A program made the position numbers and the translations under genes. 25,592 nucleotides of DNA from a virus. The DNA lies in IMG/VR virus record IMGVR_UViG_3300021961_000572, positions 1 to 25,592 of that record. The stretch is one strand, 5' to 3'. This document shows, piece by piece, positions 24,583 through 25,592 of the stretch (position 1 is its first letter; each line of letters starts with the position of its first letter). The notes under the pieces were generated by a model. It did no database searches and had not been told where the DNA came from. It saw nothing but the letters and a program-made list of their open reading frames with translations.

Positions 24583-25592
24583 ATGGCAGATTTAATTTCA
24601 ACTCAGTCTTTAATAGATTTAGATCCTGATTCTTTTGTAGATCTTTTTGAGATTTATATAGATGAATCTACTGGTATATTGCGATTTCATGCTGGTAAAA
24701 ATTTTAATAAATATATAGTTTATAGAGGAAATCAATATACACCTGCTCCTATTGAGTATGGTGGATTTGAATTTTCATCTGATGGAAAACAAAGCAGACC
24801 ATCTATAAGATTGGCAAATATAAACGGTCTGATAACTAATGTAATTAAAAATAAAAATGATTTAGTCAATTCAAGATTAAAGCGTTTAAAAGTTTTTGTA
24901 AAAAACCTTGATGACGAAAATTTTTCAGATGGTAAAAATCCTTTTTTTGGATACAGAACAAAAAGAAATTCTGTGCAAGGGTATGGTCAGTCTTTCTTTG
25001 AAGAAAATTATATTATAAATCGTAAGACTACAGAGAACAAGTATATTATAGAATTTGAGCTTTCAAGTCCTTTAGATTTTGAGAATCAGTTTTTACCTAA
25101 TAGAAAAATATCAGATAATTTATGTTCTTGGTCATATAGAGGTTGTGGATGCAATTACGGAAAACTTCCTTGGAAGGATCAATCTGGGCAATCTCAAACA
25201 ATAACTTATACAAATAGTAGCAATGAAATAATAACAAAAACAGCAACTGATATTTTTGGAGACAAAGTTCCAAATTTAGGAATTCCATTTGCAGATGAAA
25301 ATAATAAACCATTCTACTCTCCTCAAGGGTACGGATTAAATATGGTTAATGGTGCTTATAGGGGATTTTGGAATTCAGACTCATCTTACAACGCTGGTGA
25401 ATTTGTTGTGTATGCAGATTCGGTTAATTATGATTTTTTTGGTAGCAAGTTTCAATTTTCAGAAGATAATATTTCTATATCAGTATACGTTTGTATTGAA
25501 AATAATAGTAATAAAGATCCTAAACTTAATAAGCAATATTGGATAAAAGATTCTTGCTCAAAGAATATAAAGGGATGCGCTTTTAGATGGAA
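24583..25592 (+). CDS. Minor tail protein L-like, 3' end outside window
   Basis: Open from the ATG at 24583 (1 nt after the previous stop) to the right edge: 336 residues without a stop. It matches the lambda gpL family: F-E-I-Y-I near the start, I-R-L-A-N-I-N-G (76-82), L-S-S-P-L-D-F-E-N (160-168), C181-S-W-S-Y-R-G-C188-G-C190-N-Y-G and D-S-C325-S-K-N-I-K-G-C332-A-F-R. The lambda protein binds an iron-sulphur cluster through C-terminal cysteines in the same two blocks. In lambda the blocks are about 20 residues apart; here 135 residues separate C190 from C325, and the insert contains Y-N-A-G-E-F-V-V-Y (269-277), C304 and W320, which resemble a small carbohydrate-binding module. It is expected at the tail tip next to the gpM-like protein, with a gpK-like gene likely to follow outside the window. 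Confidence 0.8.
   Translation, partial: MADLISTQSLIDLDPDSFVDLFEIYIDESTGILRFHAGKNFNKYIVYRGNQYTPAPIEYGGFEFSSDGKQSRPSIRLANINGLITNVIKNKNDLVNSRLKRLKVFVKNLDDENFSDGKNPFFGYRTKRNSVQGYGQSFFEENYIINRKTTENKYIIEFELSSPLDFENQFLPNRKISDNLCSWSYRGCGCNYGKLPWKDQSGQSQTITYTNSSNEIITKTATDIFGDKVPNLGIPFADENNKPFYSPQGYGLNMVNGAYRGFWNSDSSYNAGEFVVYADSVNYDFFGSKFQFSEDNISISVYVCIENNSNKDPKLNKQYWIKDSCSKNIKGCAFRW

Noticed and set aside
25097-25546. Two short reading frames (minus 25097-25312, plus 25349-25546)
   Set aside because: Both are covered by the gpL-like frame, which has clear family motifs and runs off the right edge.
1-25592. tRNA genes, CRISPR arrays, insertion sequences, integrase or attachment sites
   Set aside because: No cloverleaf-like segment, regularly spaced DNA repeat, transposase or recombinase reading frame was seen; nearly all sequence is filled by structural genes.

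Overview
The window is a stretch of an AT-rich tailed-phage (or prophage) genome covering the neck, tail-tube and tail-tip module of a long non-contractile (siphovirus-type) tail. No sheath, integrase, tRNA, rRNA or CRISPR signal was seen. The tail-tip logic is lambda-like: tape measure, then a gpM-like protein, then a gpL-like protein with the characteristic cysteines. I found no good Shine-Dalgarno sequence in front of any start. The leaders are A/T-rich, as is common in Bacteroidetes and their phages, but this is only a weak hint at the host.

Layout. (1) 1-910, plus strand: the C-terminal part of an APS-kinase-like P-loop kinase cut by the window edge, then a 171-aa protein of unknown function. 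(2) A 12-bp stem terminator at 929-956, flanked by A and T runs, serves two convergent transcripts. (3) 971-4327, minus strand: a compact run read right to left, consisting of two likely neck/head-tail connector proteins, a likely tail-terminator/completion protein and the tail tube protein. (4) A 34-bp divergent spacer. (5) 4362-25592, plus strand: two likely tail assembly chaperones, a 3086-aa tape measure protein, then six tail-tip or fibre proteins packed with 4-nt overlaps or spacers of a few bases. The last, gpL-like, gene runs off the right edge.

The most notable object is the tape measure gene (6127-15387). Between its normal N-terminal tape-measure domain and its coiled-coil half lies an insert of about 1050 residues, divided by eight copies of the motif G-F-[ILV]-P-N-F-A (two degenerate). 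The intervals between copies hold apparently globular modules: two PD-(D/E)XK nuclease-like domains with identical D-x13-E-x-K-G-G spacing, one HAD-phosphatase-like domain with a DxDxT motif, and a pair of related domains I cannot name. This looks like a cassette array of enzyme-like cargo inside a protein expected to leave the tail early in infection. The function is inference; the motif array and the catalytic-looking residues are visible directly.

A second theme is repeated re-use of one tube fold. The tail tube protein carries the same two-part pattern twice, and the pattern recurs in the 368-aa and 539-aa tail-tip proteins. This suggests a trimeric ring-type tube with paralogous distal rings. 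A third theme is short aromatic modules resembling carbohydrate-binding domains, inserted into the gpM-like and gpL-like proteins, which may decorate the tail tip.
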